Made by a program: the position numbers and the translations under genes | The notes under the pieces: generated by a model | What the model saw: only the letters and a program-made list of their open reading frames with translations | Told to the model about the DNA's origin: nothing | Databases searched by the model: none | Assembly: GCF_033958435.1 (NCBI RefSeq) | Contig: NC_134137.1 | Location: 170,451,501 to 170,515,500 of the forward strand | Source of the DNA: Carettochelys insculpta | Taxonomy: Eukaryota > Chordata > Testudines > Carettochelyidae | Length of the DNA: 64,000 bases | Direction of reading: 5' to 3' | Part shown: one piece after another, positions 11,565 to 22,021 of the stretch | Layout: each line of letters starts with the position of its first letter | Numbering within the stretch: the first letter of the stretch is position 1

Positions 11565-11680
11565 AGTGCTCACCATCAGTTCAGCTCCCCCTGCTCCTTG
11601 GTGCACATAACAACAATTATTCCACCCACAGATGGAAAATAATACAGGGAACACGGACCAGAAGCACAAGATGTTTTTAG
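11565..11680 (+). repeat. Dispersed repeat sharing a core with 32140-32210
   Basis: The segment TTGGTGCACATAACAACAAT followed by CACAGATGGAAAATAATA recurs in diverged form at about 32145-32195 (TTGGTGCACATAACACTTAT, CACAGATGGAAAAAATTGG). Two copies at unrelated sites indicate an interspersed repeat of unknown class. Confidence 0.5.
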
Positions 11681-11689
11681 AAATAGAAC

Positions 11690-13180
11690 AAAACTACTGG
11701 AATACGTGGTCAAAATAAACGTTGTAATAAGTGAGCCTTAAAGCTTCACCTGCATTATTCTAGCTCTCTTTGGAATACCACGCGCCCTGATTGCACAATG
11801 TTTTACACGCGTGTGCTTAACTTGATGCACTGGGAGTAGGTGCCTTGACTTTAAAGGCTCCACTCACAGTGCGCCTTGTAGAGCACGTTCCACAAATTCC
11901 ACAAAACTTTGCGAGATCAGTGCTGCAGTGTTCAACTGTTCAAGCGTATGAAACAAACCCATTTTCTGATGGCTGCCTGGCAACACTCCTCACTGACAGA
12001 GGGCCCATAACCACGACCTTGATGAAAATGCCCAGAAGTCTCCTTTAAAAATACATTTTTGGCAGCAAGTGACTGTTTTAAAATTCAAGGGTTTCAATCT
12101 TTTTGTATGATCAGACTTTGGCTGCTGTTGAACGATTAGTTTTTAGGTATACAGTAGAATTCAGAGTTACGAACACCAGAGTGATGACCAGACCAAACAA
12201 GCCAACACCTTATTGGTAAGCAGAAGTAGACAATCAGGAAAGAGCAGACCCTCCCCCGCCCCCCCCCAAAAAAAAAATCAAACTTGGTACAATGTTAAAC
12301 TGCTAAAAAGAGGGCAGGGGAGCAGAATTTTGCTTCTGCACAGTAATGCTGTGCTGTATGAAGAGCTGCATGAAGACGATATTCAGCTGTGCCTTTTTGA
12401 CAGAATGACCATGACATTTTGTTTGGCATTACAGGACATTTCATAGTTATGCACAACCTCCAGTCCCAAGGTGTTTGTCCTGGTTTGGAAGGGTTCCATT
12501 CATGCTTCATGTGGCAATTCCAAGGCAGCCTTAACTGTGGTACCTCCATAATGTTTTACTGTTGAGGGACTTAATCTCCACTAGAACTACTAACATTTCA
12601 AGAACGCAACAGCCTGAATTTAACAGAGGGTTAGGGATCTGCTCCACCCCTTCCCCGCACTAGTAAGCTTGTAATTACAAACCCTGCATAGTCCTTATCC
12701 CTCCCTTATAGACCGTCGAATAATTTAGGCCTGTAACTGTGTCTCAGATCATTTCCGTTCCTAACTCATGGAAAAACAAAAACATTCTGACAAGTTTTAT
12801 ATACTGTTTTGCCAGTCAATAGTTAAATTACAGAGGGTGGTAAAGAGCTAGCCGTCAAACTGTTCTGTAAACAGCTCTGAGCACCACCTCATGACTCAAG
12901 AAATCATGAAAACAAACTACATGATGTAACTATACATGTTTGTGGCAAGGTTTGACTTGTGGGCCTCTCAGCAAAATCACAAGCCTCCACTTGCTGAGAG
13001 TTTCAGAACATTTGCAAAGCTTTTGCTTCATCAGTGCATTCATTGGCATGCTGACAGTATGGACCTTTGCTTTTGTTACCTTATGGTGCCTCACTCTGCT
13101 GTATACCCAGGCCCATTGCCAACAATGGAATGTATGCACTGGGGTTTAGGGCCTGTAGCAGTGCCTGGCAGTTTTTTGTT
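11690..13180. other. No recognised gene; possible decayed repeat
   Basis: No gene seen. Near 12150-12210 the motif CAGAGTTACGAACACCAGAG resembles the left end of an interspersed repeat, but I could not find the matching right end. Confidence 0.35.
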
Positions 13181-13189
13181 CTAAGGCCA

Positions 13190-13690
13190 GGACTTTACAC
13201 TTAGCCTTGTTGAACCATATTGGATGTCTGGCCCAATCACCAACTTTTCTAGCTCAGTCTGGCCCCTAGCCCCAGCCTCCAGCGTATATCTGTTCCCTCT
13301 CAGTTTAGCATCATTCACATACCTGCCGAAGGTGCACTGTCCCATAATCCAGCTTCTTAATGAAGATGTTGAACAAAAGTGACCCCCCCCCACGCTTGAT
13401 ACCTGCTGGCAATTGGAGATGGAGCTTTTTTGACCACTGTCAATCTAGCCAGTTTTCAATCCACTTTAGAGTCCATTCATCCAAGCCATACGTTTGTAAT
13501 TTGCTGGCAAGTAGGCTGTGGGAGACTGTATCAAGAGCTTTGCTGAAGTCAAGGCATGTCATGTCTGCTGCTTTCCCCATATCTACAGAGCCAGTTATCA
13601 CATCATAGAAAAGCATGGCTGGTCAGGCATGACTTGCCCTTGGCGAATCCATGGTGACAGTTACTGCTCACCTTTCTCACCACCGAGGCT
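13190..13690 (-). pseudogene. CR1-like LINE reverse transcriptase relic, antisense
   Basis: Read on the minus strand this encodes scattered pieces of a CR1-type reverse transcriptase. Near 13610-13500 a decayed equivalent of the block SKAFDTVSH, including CTTCAGCAAAGCTCTTGATA, can be read. Near 13440-13480 the region matching GLDEW...KWI...NW is present, and near 13330-13280 CTFGRYVNDAKLRG aligns with the [14 protein letters not shown] catalytic block. The catalytic Asp pair is degraded and frames shift, so this is an old dead fragment. It lacks both LINE ends. Confidence 0.7.
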
Positions 13691-14169
13691 TATCTTTTCC
13701 ATCCAAGTGCAGATTTTTTTTTCTATCCATGTGCAGAATAAAGATTTTAAGTGCACTCAGGTATGTGTGGATGTGCACCACCGATAGAAAGACAAAACCT
13801 AGCTATGGGCATGCTGCTAATCAGCTGGGCAGCATTTGAATTTCTCTTGAGCAGACATACTAGAGCACAGTTTATGGGTAACGCTGCTTGTAACCTATGT
13901 TTGCAAACGTGGGCCATCCCTACTCATCTTAACCTAATTGTCACAAATGCTGAGGGACAACAGTCATGCTCAAAGATAAACAGAATAAAACCCTATACCA
14001 TCTCAATGGTGAGGCACCCTTCAACCTGGTGCCTTGCCCCAGTGAAGAGTGCCTTACTGCAAAAGCTGGACTTAGTGACATAAAAGAGTTTGCTAGCCTC
14101 CCATCTTGGAAGATGCCTCAGTAGAACTATAATTAGGGCCATTTTCACTGTATATTTAAATATATACCA

Positions 14170-14560
14170 TTTTGAAACGTGGGCTACATCAATGCTGCCC
14201 ATCCCTTTCGAAAGGGGCATGCAACCCAGCTGATTGAAAATGCACATGAAGTGCTGATTTGCATACTCAGTGCCTCATTTGTATAATAGTGGCCACTTGC
14301 CATTCTGGAAGTGCTGTTTTTCAACAGCCAAAACAGCCATTGTAGACAGGTTTCCTTTGAAAGGACCCCCCCACCCCCATCAAAAGCACACTTCCTGAAA
14401 AAAAAAAGAAGGGTGCTGTTGAATGGCCGGGGGTGGGGGGGGGGGTCTTCCTTTTGAAGCAACCCTGTCTACACAGCTATTTTGGCTTTCAAAAAGAGCT
14501 GCTTTAATAGGTTACTTGATGATTTGCATTCTTTTTACAAAGGGGGAAAACATCTCAGAA
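14170..14560. mobile_element. Foldback MITE, class uncertain
   Basis: Two arms are inverted copies of each other. The left arm at about 14305-14380 (CAGCCAAAACAGCCATTGTAGACAGG) pairs with the right arm at about 14432-14510 (CCCTGTCTACACAGCTATTTTGG), separated by C-rich, A-rich and G-rich runs. The motif TGTAGACAGG resembles the inner part of the Harbinger-like MITE ends elsewhere in the window. I could not fix the outer ends or a target duplication. Confidence 0.55.
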
Positions 14561-16342
14561 TCATCTTCAAAGGGTGTGTCAGGCTCAGCCAGGAAGATCA
14601 GAGGGGAACATACACGGACAAGCTCCACCAGTATCTTTCTTACACCACTCCTTTCAAAGCGAATCTGTTTTATCTTAACTGGGCGTAAGGCCTATTCTCA
14701 GCTTTCATAGAAACCTTTTATATTTGATTTTATAAAAAGGCTATCTATGATAACTGCAAATGCACAACGGTCTTTTACTGGGGGCACGCGTACCTTTTGG
14801 GTGTGTTTCTTAATACATTAATTTATTTTTTTCCATGTGGGAGCATCTTGTTTCACTTTCTATTTGCTGCCATCTGGATCACAGCTTCTTTGTACAGTAT
14901 GTGCTTTTCTAATATGCTTTTCTGGCAACAGGTGCTGCACTAAGCCTTATGGGAACAGCTCTGAGTGATGAAGAAATTACAAGAAAACAACTTGATGGCA
15001 TGCCTTGAAGATGCATCTTGTGCAAATGCTCAAGCCATTCTTTGTCCTCCCTTGTAAATGTTCGTAATAGGCTGCTTTTAAGCATCATTTTCCAAGTTCT
15101 GGTTTGCATTTTTGCTGACTTTTTCAGGTTTCTCTGTGGTTGTTATTACAAGATGTAATTCATACAAATAAAAAGAATGCACAAGGTGTCCCTTTTTGGT
15201 TATTGAAATTTTAAATTTTCAACAAATGTTGTTAAAACTTTGTGTTTTGAAGTTTTTTTTTGATCAGCTGGACAGAAACTGAGATGACGCTTTTGCACAC
15301 ATTTTCACTGAAAATTTAAATGAGCTTTTCCACAAAAATTGAAAACTGCCAACAAATTTCCTCAACATTTCAAATTTTGAATTTCTTTTGACCATCTCTA
15401 GCATTAAAATATAATCTGTGAAATGAGTGGTTCTCCGATTTTTGGTACTGGCAACCTCTTTCATGCAGCAAGCCACTGAGCACAACACCCTCCATTTATA
15501 ATCTAAAATGCCATTTTTTATATTTACCACTATTTAAAAATAGTGATATTTGTATGGTTATGAATGTCACTTTTCACAGCAGACTTGGTAGCTAGCTGTG
15601 GGGGGAGGGTAATCCCCCACTTAATTACCTTGTGGGACTGCCAGTTTGGAAACCCCCTGTGCTAAATCCTATTCCAAGACTGCACTGTGCCTGCTCTCTC
15701 TTCCTGGGGAAGACAGGGTAATTCCTGGCATATCCAGAGAAAGAGGTCTTCTTTCTTCTGTGCATCACCCATCTATGTAGTGTTCAGACCTCCCAAGAGA
15801 AGGGGGTGATTTACAAGGCCCTGGAGCTCATAGCCGCCACTGTCACTACTACAGCAGCAACAGCAGCCGCCAGAGCCCCAGGCAGCACGCACCAAGCAGA
15901 ACCAAAGGGCTGGCTGTGGAAGGCTAGGTCCCAGCCCTGCCGCTTCCCCCTGAAGCCCGAAGCCAGACCCTCCCGCCCTTGCCAAAGACCTGGCAAAGTC
16001 TGTTGTCCACCCTGGCAGTGTTCCAAAATAGAAGTCTGGTTGGCACCAAAGCAGTAGTTTTTCCAAGTGCACCAACCCACTGCTCGATTTGTAGTGAAAT
16101 CTCTTACTCATTAAGTGCCTGAGTCCCCCAACCTTAGTCACGTAAAGGGCACCTTACCCCACGGGCAGGCGCGTACTGACTGCTTCCAGAAAAAAGTGTG
16201 GTTCCTTGTGAGCAAGGGTATGAGAATCTGGTTCCAAGTTACTTTTCCTTTGTTGTCTGGTTGCCTTCTGTATTGAGAGAAACATACAACGCACTGACCC
16301 GCAGGTACCCTCCCACCTACAGTGTAAGAAAAAGAATTCCTC
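14561..16342. other. No recognised gene; old AT-rich repeat texture
   Basis: No exon seen. At 15190-15400 there is a dense set of AAATTTTCA/TGAAAATTT motifs, partly self-complementary, suggesting a decayed foldback repeat. The GC-rich part at 15800-16060 contains CAG/GCC triplets but no recognisable protein. Confidence 0.35.
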
Positions 16343-18182
16343 ATGGACTCCCCCAGTGGTCGAAATGACAAACTGGACCTATACAGAGAAGGCTCCCGCC
16401 GGCATGCACAGACAGAAATTGTGGAAAAGCAGCATCGCTTATCTCATAACCTCAGCAGTGCAGAACGCAACGCCATCAACAGCCTCAGAAACAACTCCAA
16501 CATAGTCATCCAAGAAGCCGAAAAAGGAGGTGCTGTTGTCATCATGAATAGGACAGACTACCAAAAGGAGGCTGCCAGGCATCTCTCCAATGCCACATTG
16601 CACAAGCCTCTGGCCGAGGATCCCACTGAGGAATACACAGAGAAACTACAGCATCTGCTCAAGACCCTCTCTATAAAAACACAGGAACTGATCTACACAG
16701 ACACACCCCTTGAACCCAAACCAAGTTTACTCTACCTTCTACCCAAGATCCATAAACCTGGGAATCCTGGACGCCCCATCATCTCAGGGATTGACACTCT
16801 CACCACAGGACTGTCTGGGTATATGGACTCTCTACTTAGACCCTATGCTACCAGCACCCCCAGTTTTCTTTGAGATACTTCGACTTCCTCAGGAAACTAC
16901 AGTTCACTGGTGACCTTCCTGAAAACACCATCCTGGCCATCATGGATGCAGAGGTCCTTTACACCTATATCCCGCATGAAGATGGACTCCAAGCTGTTAG
17001 GAACATTATCCCTGATGAGACCAAGGCATAAATGGTGGTGGAGCTTTTTGACTTTGTCCTCACCCACAACTATTTCAGATATGAGGACAATTTATAGCTT
17101 CAAATCACTTGACACTGCTGTGGGCACCTGTATGGCCCCACAGTACGCCAACATTTTTATGGCTTCCCTGGAACAACGCTTCCTCAGTTCTCATCCTCTA
17201 GCTTCCCTCCTCTACGTGTGCTACACTGATGACATCTTCATTATCTGGACCCATGGGAAGGAAACTCTTGAAGAGTTCCACCATGATTTCAACAGTTTCC
17301 ACCCCACCGTCAACCTTAGCCTGGACCCGTCCACACAAGAGAGCCACTTCCTGGACATTACTGTGCAGATAGGCAATGGTCATATAAAATACCACCTTAT
17401 ACTGAAAACCCCCAGACCACTATGCTTATCTACACGCCTCCAGCTTCCACCCAGGCCTCACTACATGATCCATTATTTACAGTCTGGCACTAAGGTACAA
17501 CCGTATTTGCTCAGATCCATCAGACAGAGACAAACATCTACAAGACCTTTACCAAGCTTTCCTCAAACTACAATACCCACCTAAGGAAGTGAAGAAAGAG
17601 ATTGACAGAGACAGACGGGTACCCAGAAGCCACCTGCTACAAGACAGGCCTCGCAAGGAAAACAAGAGAACATCACTGGTCGTGACATACAGTCTCCAGC
17701 TAAAGCCTCTCTAATGCATCATCGGAGATCTGCAACCCATCCTGAACAATGATCTTTCACTCTCTCAAACCTTGGGAGGCAGGTCTGTCCTTGCCTACAG
17801 CCAGCCTGCCAACCTTCAACAAATCCTCACCAGCCGCTATAGACCACAACACAGTAACTCTAAACCTGGAACCAATCCCTGCAACAAACCTCACTGCCAA
17901 CTCTGCTCACATATCGACACCAGCCATATCTTCACAAGTCCTAACCACATAAACCACACCAGCAGGAGCTCATTCACCTGCACATCTACTAACATAACAT
18001 ATGCCATCATGTGCCAGCAATGCCCCACTGCGATTTACACTGGCCAAAGTGGACAGTCTCTATGTAAAAGAATAAATGGACATAAATCAGACATCAGGAA
18101 CGGCAACATACACAAACCTCTAGGAGAACATTTCAATCTCCCTGGACACTCAGTAACAGATTTAAAAGTAGCAGTCCTGTAA
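16343..18182 (+). pseudogene. Penelope-like retroelement polyprotein (RT + GIY-YIG), decayed
   Basis: A single-ORF Penelope-like element broken by frameshifts and stops. The first block (about 16343-16872) encodes the RT N-terminal part, with LLYLLPKIHKPGNPGRPIISG as landmark. After a frameshift, RT continues at about 16905-17400 with TAVGTCMAPQYANIFMASLE and the catalytic YTDDIFIIW (Asp-Asp at 17228-17233). In the last block (about 17772-18182) a Cys-rich knuckle CNKPHCQLC precedes a GIY-YIG-type nuclease signature (YAIMCQQCPTAIYTGQSGQS, then KRINGHKSDIR). The presence of a nuclease with upstream CxxxxCxxC is as in Neptune-type vertebrate Penelope elements. In-frame stops occur near 17028 and 17095. 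It is followed by the Penelope terminal repeat at 18420-18642. Confidence 0.85.
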
Positions 18183-18419
18183 CAAAACAATTTAAAAAAT
18201 CAAACAGAGAGAAATCTCTGAGCTGCAATTCATTTGCAAATTTGACTCCATCAACCAAAGAGTAAATAGAGACTGGGAGTGGCTGGACCCTTACAAAAAC
18301 AGTTTCTCTGTGGTGGAAGTTCACACCTCCACATTAGAATCTGCCAGTGGGCCACATACCCCCTGAGTGATCTGACTTATTTTTTCTCCTCTCTTGATCT
18401 ATACTACTGATAATGGGCC

Positions 18420-18642
18420 ATTTCCACCCTGACTGAATAGACCTTGTCAGCTCTGGCCCTTCTTTTTACTGGGACCCCACTCTTCAAATATTTCTCTAAC
18501 CTCCCCTCCGCCACTCATGCATCTGACCAAGCGGGTCTTTGCCCACAAAAGCTTATGCTCCAAAATATGTGTTAGCCTATAAGGTGTCACAGGACTTCTT
18601 GTTCTCAAAGATACAGACTAACACGTCTACCTCTGTGATACT
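18420..18642 (+). repeat. 3' terminal repeat of the Penelope-like element
   Basis: It contains GCGGGTCTTTGCCCACAAAA, GCTTATGCTCCAAAATATG, TATAAGGTGTCACAGGACTT and ACAGACTAACACG, the same blocks found in the three foldback copies at 19000, 24101 and 34010 and in the tail at 18838-20103. Its position directly 3' of the RT/GIY-YIG ORF identifies those repeats as Penelope-derived. Confidence 0.8.
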
Positions 18643-18999
18643 TACCTTACTTGACTATGGTTAGCACTCAGCATTAAACCTATTACTTAAATCTTTGTAA
18701 ATAGTGTTCCATTAGTATTAACTAATTATGACCTTACTGTGCTGTTTTGTATTAAGGAACATAGAGCTGTTCAGAAAGATGAAAAGCACCTCCCCCACAA
18801 TTCTGTATCAGGATCTATGTACCCTAGCCCCAGATAGAGCTGTTAACTACAACACAGATTCAACTCTGGCCCTCCTCTTGACTGGAATGCCTTCCTTTTC
18901 ATGAGCACATATATTTAAATCCTCCTCAGGAACCCTCCACTCATGCAAGCATCTGACAAAGTGGGTCTTTTCCCATGAAAGCTTATGCTCCAAAATACC

Positions 19000-19371
19000 T
19001 GAGTGACAGAGAGAGAGCCATGTTAGTCTGTATTCTATCAAAACAAAAAAGCAGTTAAGTAGCACTTTAAAGACTAACAAAATAATTTATGAGGTGATGA
19101 GCTTTCGGGGGACAGACCCACTTCTTCAGGTCATAGTCTTACCAGAACAGACTCAATATATAAAGTGCAGAGGCCCAAAGAATTGTAGTCAAGGTTGGCA
19201 AATTTTTCTGATTTGTCAACCTTGATAACAATTTTTGGACCTCTGTACTTTACATATTGAGTCTGTTCTGGTATGGCTATGATCTGAAGAAGTGGGTCTG
19301 TCCCCCGAAAGCGCATCACCTAATAAATTATTTTGTTAGTCTTTAAAGTGCTACGTGACTGCTTTTTTGTT
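19000..19371. mobile_element. Foldback Penelope terminal repeat copy with target duplication
   Basis: Two inverted copies of the Penelope terminal repeat face each other. TAGCACTTTAAAGACTAACA and GAGCTTTCGGGGGACAGACC on the left are matched by GGTCTGTCCCCCGAAAGCGC and AGTCTTTAAAGTGCTA on the right. The centre, about 19135-19265, is also palindromic. It is flanked by CCAAAATACC (18990-18999) and CCAAAATATC (19372-19381), a 10-bp duplication with one mismatch. Confidence 0.75.
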
Positions 19372-19386
19372 CCAAAATATCTATTA

Positions 19387-20039
19387 GGTTGTGGCCACAC
19401 TTGGCCAAAATTTCGAAAGGGCCATGCTAATGGCCAAATCGGAGAGTACTAATGAGGCACTGAAATGAATATTCAGCGCCTCATTAGCATGCTGCCGGCC
19501 ACGGCACTTCAAAAGTGCCACGTTTCAATTGTGCGAGGCTTGTCTACATGGGGCCCTTTTCGGAAGGACCCTGCAGACTTTGAAATCCCCTTATACCTAT
19601 CAGCTGATGAATCACTCAATGATTGCCTGTTGCAGTTATTCCCTCTGAAGCACCAGGGATTGGCCACTGTCAGAAGACTGGATGCTGGGCTAGATTGACC
19701 TTTGGTGTGACCCAGTGTGGCCTTTCTCATGTTTTTGCATTGTACCCAGAAGTAGCTGCTCCTGTTGTAACACACTAGACCTTACTCCCCTCCCAGAGCT
19801 GAGCTGGAGCCCAGGAGTTCAGCTGTTAGGAATAAGGGGATTTTGAAGTCTGCGGGGTCCTTTCGAAAAGGGCCCCATGTAGATCAGCCACGCGTGATCG
19901 AAACGCAGCACTCTTGAAGTGCTGCAGCCAGCAACATGCCAATGAGGCACTGAATATTCATTTCAGTGCCTCATTAGCATTCTCCAATTTGGCCATTAGC
20001 ATGGCCTTTTCGACATTTTGGCCAAGTGTGGCCACAACC
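19387..20039. mobile_element. Harbinger-type foldback MITE
   Basis: Terminal repeats start GGTTGTGGCCACACTTGG and pair with GGCCAAGTGTGGCCACAACC. The inverted arms run about 213 bp each (to about 19606 and from about 19819), with matching blocks such as CCTCATTAGCAT and GGGGCCCTTTTCG. It is flanked by TTA on both sides (19384-19386, 20040-20042), the 3-bp duplication typical of PIF/Harbinger elements. It sits inside the Penelope tail. Its loop is filled by a LINE 3'-end insert. Confidence 0.85.
19607..19818 (+). mobile_element. LINE 3'-end fragment inserted at the centre of the MITE
   Basis: About 212 bp closely matching 21262-21474, including GGGCTAGATTGACCTTTGG, TGTGGCCTTTCTCATG and a shared tail TTGTAACACACTAGACCTTA. 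It is bounded by TCAGCTG at 19600-19606 and 19819-19825, a perfect 7-bp duplication. Without it the two MITE arms meet at a clean palindromic centre. Confidence 0.75.
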
Positions 20040-20572
20040 TTAGTCTACAAAGTGCCACAGGATTTCTTGTTGTTTTTGAAGACAGACTAACTTGGCTACC
20101 CCTTGGCTACTCAACACAAATTGGTGAGTGTGATAAGTGTTGAATTCGGAAGCTGGGAGCAGCTGTCTTTGCACTAGGGAGTTTGTTTATAAACAAAGGC
20201 AGGGCGATTAATATAACAAAAGCGTGTCATGAAAGTGAACAAAGGATCTTTAGATGATCCTGAAAGCATTGTCAGGTACTCCAGTCAAAACAAGGAAACA
20301 AAGGCTTAGACAACAGGGTTATCTTATTTATTGCACCCTATGTAGCGTGTTAGCAAGTAGCAGGTGTTTTAGAAAAGGAAGCATTTCTTCACACAACACA
20401 CAGTCAGCTGTGGATCTCTTTGCCAAAGGACGCAGTGAAGGCCAAGACTATAACTGGTTTAAAAAAAGAACTAGATAAATTCATGGAGAGTAGGTCCCTC
20501 GTTGGCTATTAGCCAAAGTTTGCAGAGATCCCACACCATTAAGGTGACCATCCGTCTTGTATTTGGGATGCC

Positions 20573-20793
20573 AAAATATAGCGAAGTGGGAAAGTGCAGC
20601 CAGAACCTCAACAAGAGGTTCTGGGGGAGCCAAAAGAAAGGTCGCAGCCTGGAACACTCAAGGTAGATGTGCACCAGAGCCTGAGTAGCATCGCAGAAGG
20701 GGCACGTGTCAGTGACAAGGGTGAATCGTGCCATATACACACATGCCTGTGCTTGCAGCACCATAGATGATCCTCCAACTGATGTCTCAAAAA
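20573..20793 (-). pseudogene. LINE reverse-transcriptase zinc-binding (zf-RVT-like) fragment
   Basis: Read on the minus strand this gives VYMARFTLVTDTCPFCDATQ, then ALVHIYLECSRLRPFFWLPQ and NLLLRFWLHF. The CPFC...H...C pattern is the zinc-binding module found after the RT domain in several LINE clades. It interrupts the left arm of the TA-flanked MITE, so it arrived after that MITE. Both LINE ends are missing and the clade is undetermined. Confidence 0.7.
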
Positions 20794-20889
20794 AGATATC
20801 CCTACTTGTTTTTTAAAAGTGCCTGATTGTCCTGTACTTGGGCCCCTGCCCGCCACCCACTGACCTTTTCTGCCAGCAGCTGCGGGCTG

Positions 20890-21150
20890 GACAGCACTCA
20901 GCTGCTGTGTCGGTGCCACTTCCCTGGGGTTCTCTGGGGCAGGGCATGTGGCTGCTGCTTCCCTGGGACTCAGGGGAGTGGAGTGCCAGCTGCTGCCGCT
21001 TCCTCAGGGCTGGGGGAGGGCCGGCGGCTGCCGCTTCCCTGGGACTTGGGGGAGGGGAACACCGGCAGCTGCTGCTCCCCCAGGGCTGGGTTGGGGGAGC
21101 ACTGGCAGCTGCCACCTCCTTCTCAGCTCCTTGGGGCTTGGTGGAGTTGG
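20890..21150 (+). repeat. Degenerate GC-rich tandem repeat in MITE interior
   Basis: Words such as CAGCTGCTG, GGGCTGGGGGAGG, CCGCTTCCCTGGGACTTGGGG recur every 50-65 bp in diverged form. It gives long open frames on both strands, which are a composition effect. Confidence 0.6.
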
Positions 21151-21839
21151 GAGGAGCCACCCCAATCTCCCTGTCCTGTATTTGGGCCTGGGAGATATGG
21201 TCGCCCTACACACCATGTTCTGTATGTCCCTCACCTGCGTTTGCTACAAGTTGGGAAGGGATGAATCACTCAGTGATTGCCTGTCCTGTTCACGATCCCT
21301 CTGAAGCACCTGGGATTGACCACTGTCAGAAGACAGGATACTGGGCTAGATGGACCTTTAGTCTGACCCACTGTGGCCTTTCTCATGTTCTTGCATAGTA
21401 CCCAGAAGTAGCTACACCTGTTGTAACACACTAGACCTTACTCCCATCCCAGAGCTGAGCTGGAACCCAGGAGTTCTGAGATGGTCTTTCTCTCACTGTA
21501 GCATTAGTAACAAAGTAATAATATATATTAAAATTTTAAATCTAACAGTGTCCCTTAAGATGCCCCACACTATATTAGAATGTATTGTTATTAGATCTGA
21601 GTGGATTTAATGTTTGTCTTTCTTTTTATATAGGAATTAGATACAGGGTGCCTGTCAGCTAACTGCTGAATTATCTGGTAGAAAATTAGAGTTTTCAAAT
21701 GATTAAAGAGCCCCTAGAATCATGGTTAAAGTTGCTCCCACCAACCAAAATCTTCTACGGTGCTCCTGCATTGGAGGTTTTGAAAAATTATGCAGTGCAA
21801 AAACGCTTTATTACTTTCAAGTGACTTCAGTCAGTGACA

Positions 21840-21965
21840 GACAAGCGTTCAAGCTTTAAGAAGAGTTGTGTGGCTTGAAAGCTTGTTCCTCGCACCCACA
21901 GAAGTTGGTCCAATAACAGATACTACCTCACCTAGCAGGTGTCTCTAGTATCCTGGAACTGATAC
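21840..21965 (+). repeat. Dispersed repeat, possibly Penelope-like terminal fragment
   Basis: Contains GTGGCTTGAAAGCTTGTTCC, CAGAAGTTGGTCCAATAACA and TATCCTGGAACTGATACAG. I recognise this as a common reptile repeat; the GAAAGCTT word and the ending before ...GATAC-like sequence resemble Penelope terminal repeats, but the link is inference. Confidence 0.45.
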
Positions 21966-22021
21966 AGTTATAACTACATTCCGGTCTGTGATGTCCACAC
22001 AGGCCTGGTCAAAGTATAGAT

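Larger units (their letters stand above)
18838..20103 (+). mobile_element. Second Penelope-like 3' end, interrupted by two insertions
   Basis: 18838-18999 parallels the first copy at 18420-18580 (CTCATGCAAGCATCTGACAA, GGGTCTTTTCCCATGAAAGC, TATGCTCCAAAATAC). The sequence then resumes at 19372-19386 (CCAAAATATCTATTA) and again at 20040-20103 (TTAGTCTACAAAGTGCCACA, then ACAGACTAACTTGGCTACC). With the two inserts removed it reads as one continuous terminal repeat. Confidence 0.75.
20542..21206. mobile_element. TA-flanked MITE (mariner-like) inside the LINE 3' end
   Basis: The left end AAGGTGACCATCC and the right end (reverse complement GGGCGACCATATC) are inverted, flanked by TA on both sides (20540-20541, 21207-21208). 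Inner sequences CTTGTATTTGGG and CCTGTATTTGGGCCTGG are also inverted-repeat-like. The middle, 20880-21170, is a GC-rich, degenerate repeated block of about 50-60 bp units containing CTGCCGCTTCCTCAGGGCTG-like words. Confidence 0.65.
20230..21477 (+). pseudogene. LINE 3' end (CR1/L3-like), split by a MITE
   Basis: 20370-20510 encodes the C-terminal end of a LINE ORF2: FLHTTHSQLWISLPKDAVKA followed by KTITGLKKELDKFMESRSLV and a stop at TAG 20509-20511. This resembles the terminal ...FFTxxxxxxWNSLP...KxxLDxFM... block of CR1/L3-like proteins. The 3' untranslated part continues after the MITE at 21209 and includes GGGCTAGATGGACCTTTAG and TGTGGCCTTTCTCATGTTCT. The tail beyond the usual LINE 3' end is shared with the insert at 19607. 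Confidence 0.7.

Noticed and set aside
19387..20039. Long inverted repeats as a possible CRISPR-like or origin structure
   Set aside because: Two inverted arms only, flanked by TTA duplication and with Harbinger-type ends; a MITE explains everything.
20838..21398. 186-codon plus-strand frame and neighbours
   Set aside because: They lie in the GC-rich degenerate repeat of a MITE; composition alone keeps several frames open on both strands.
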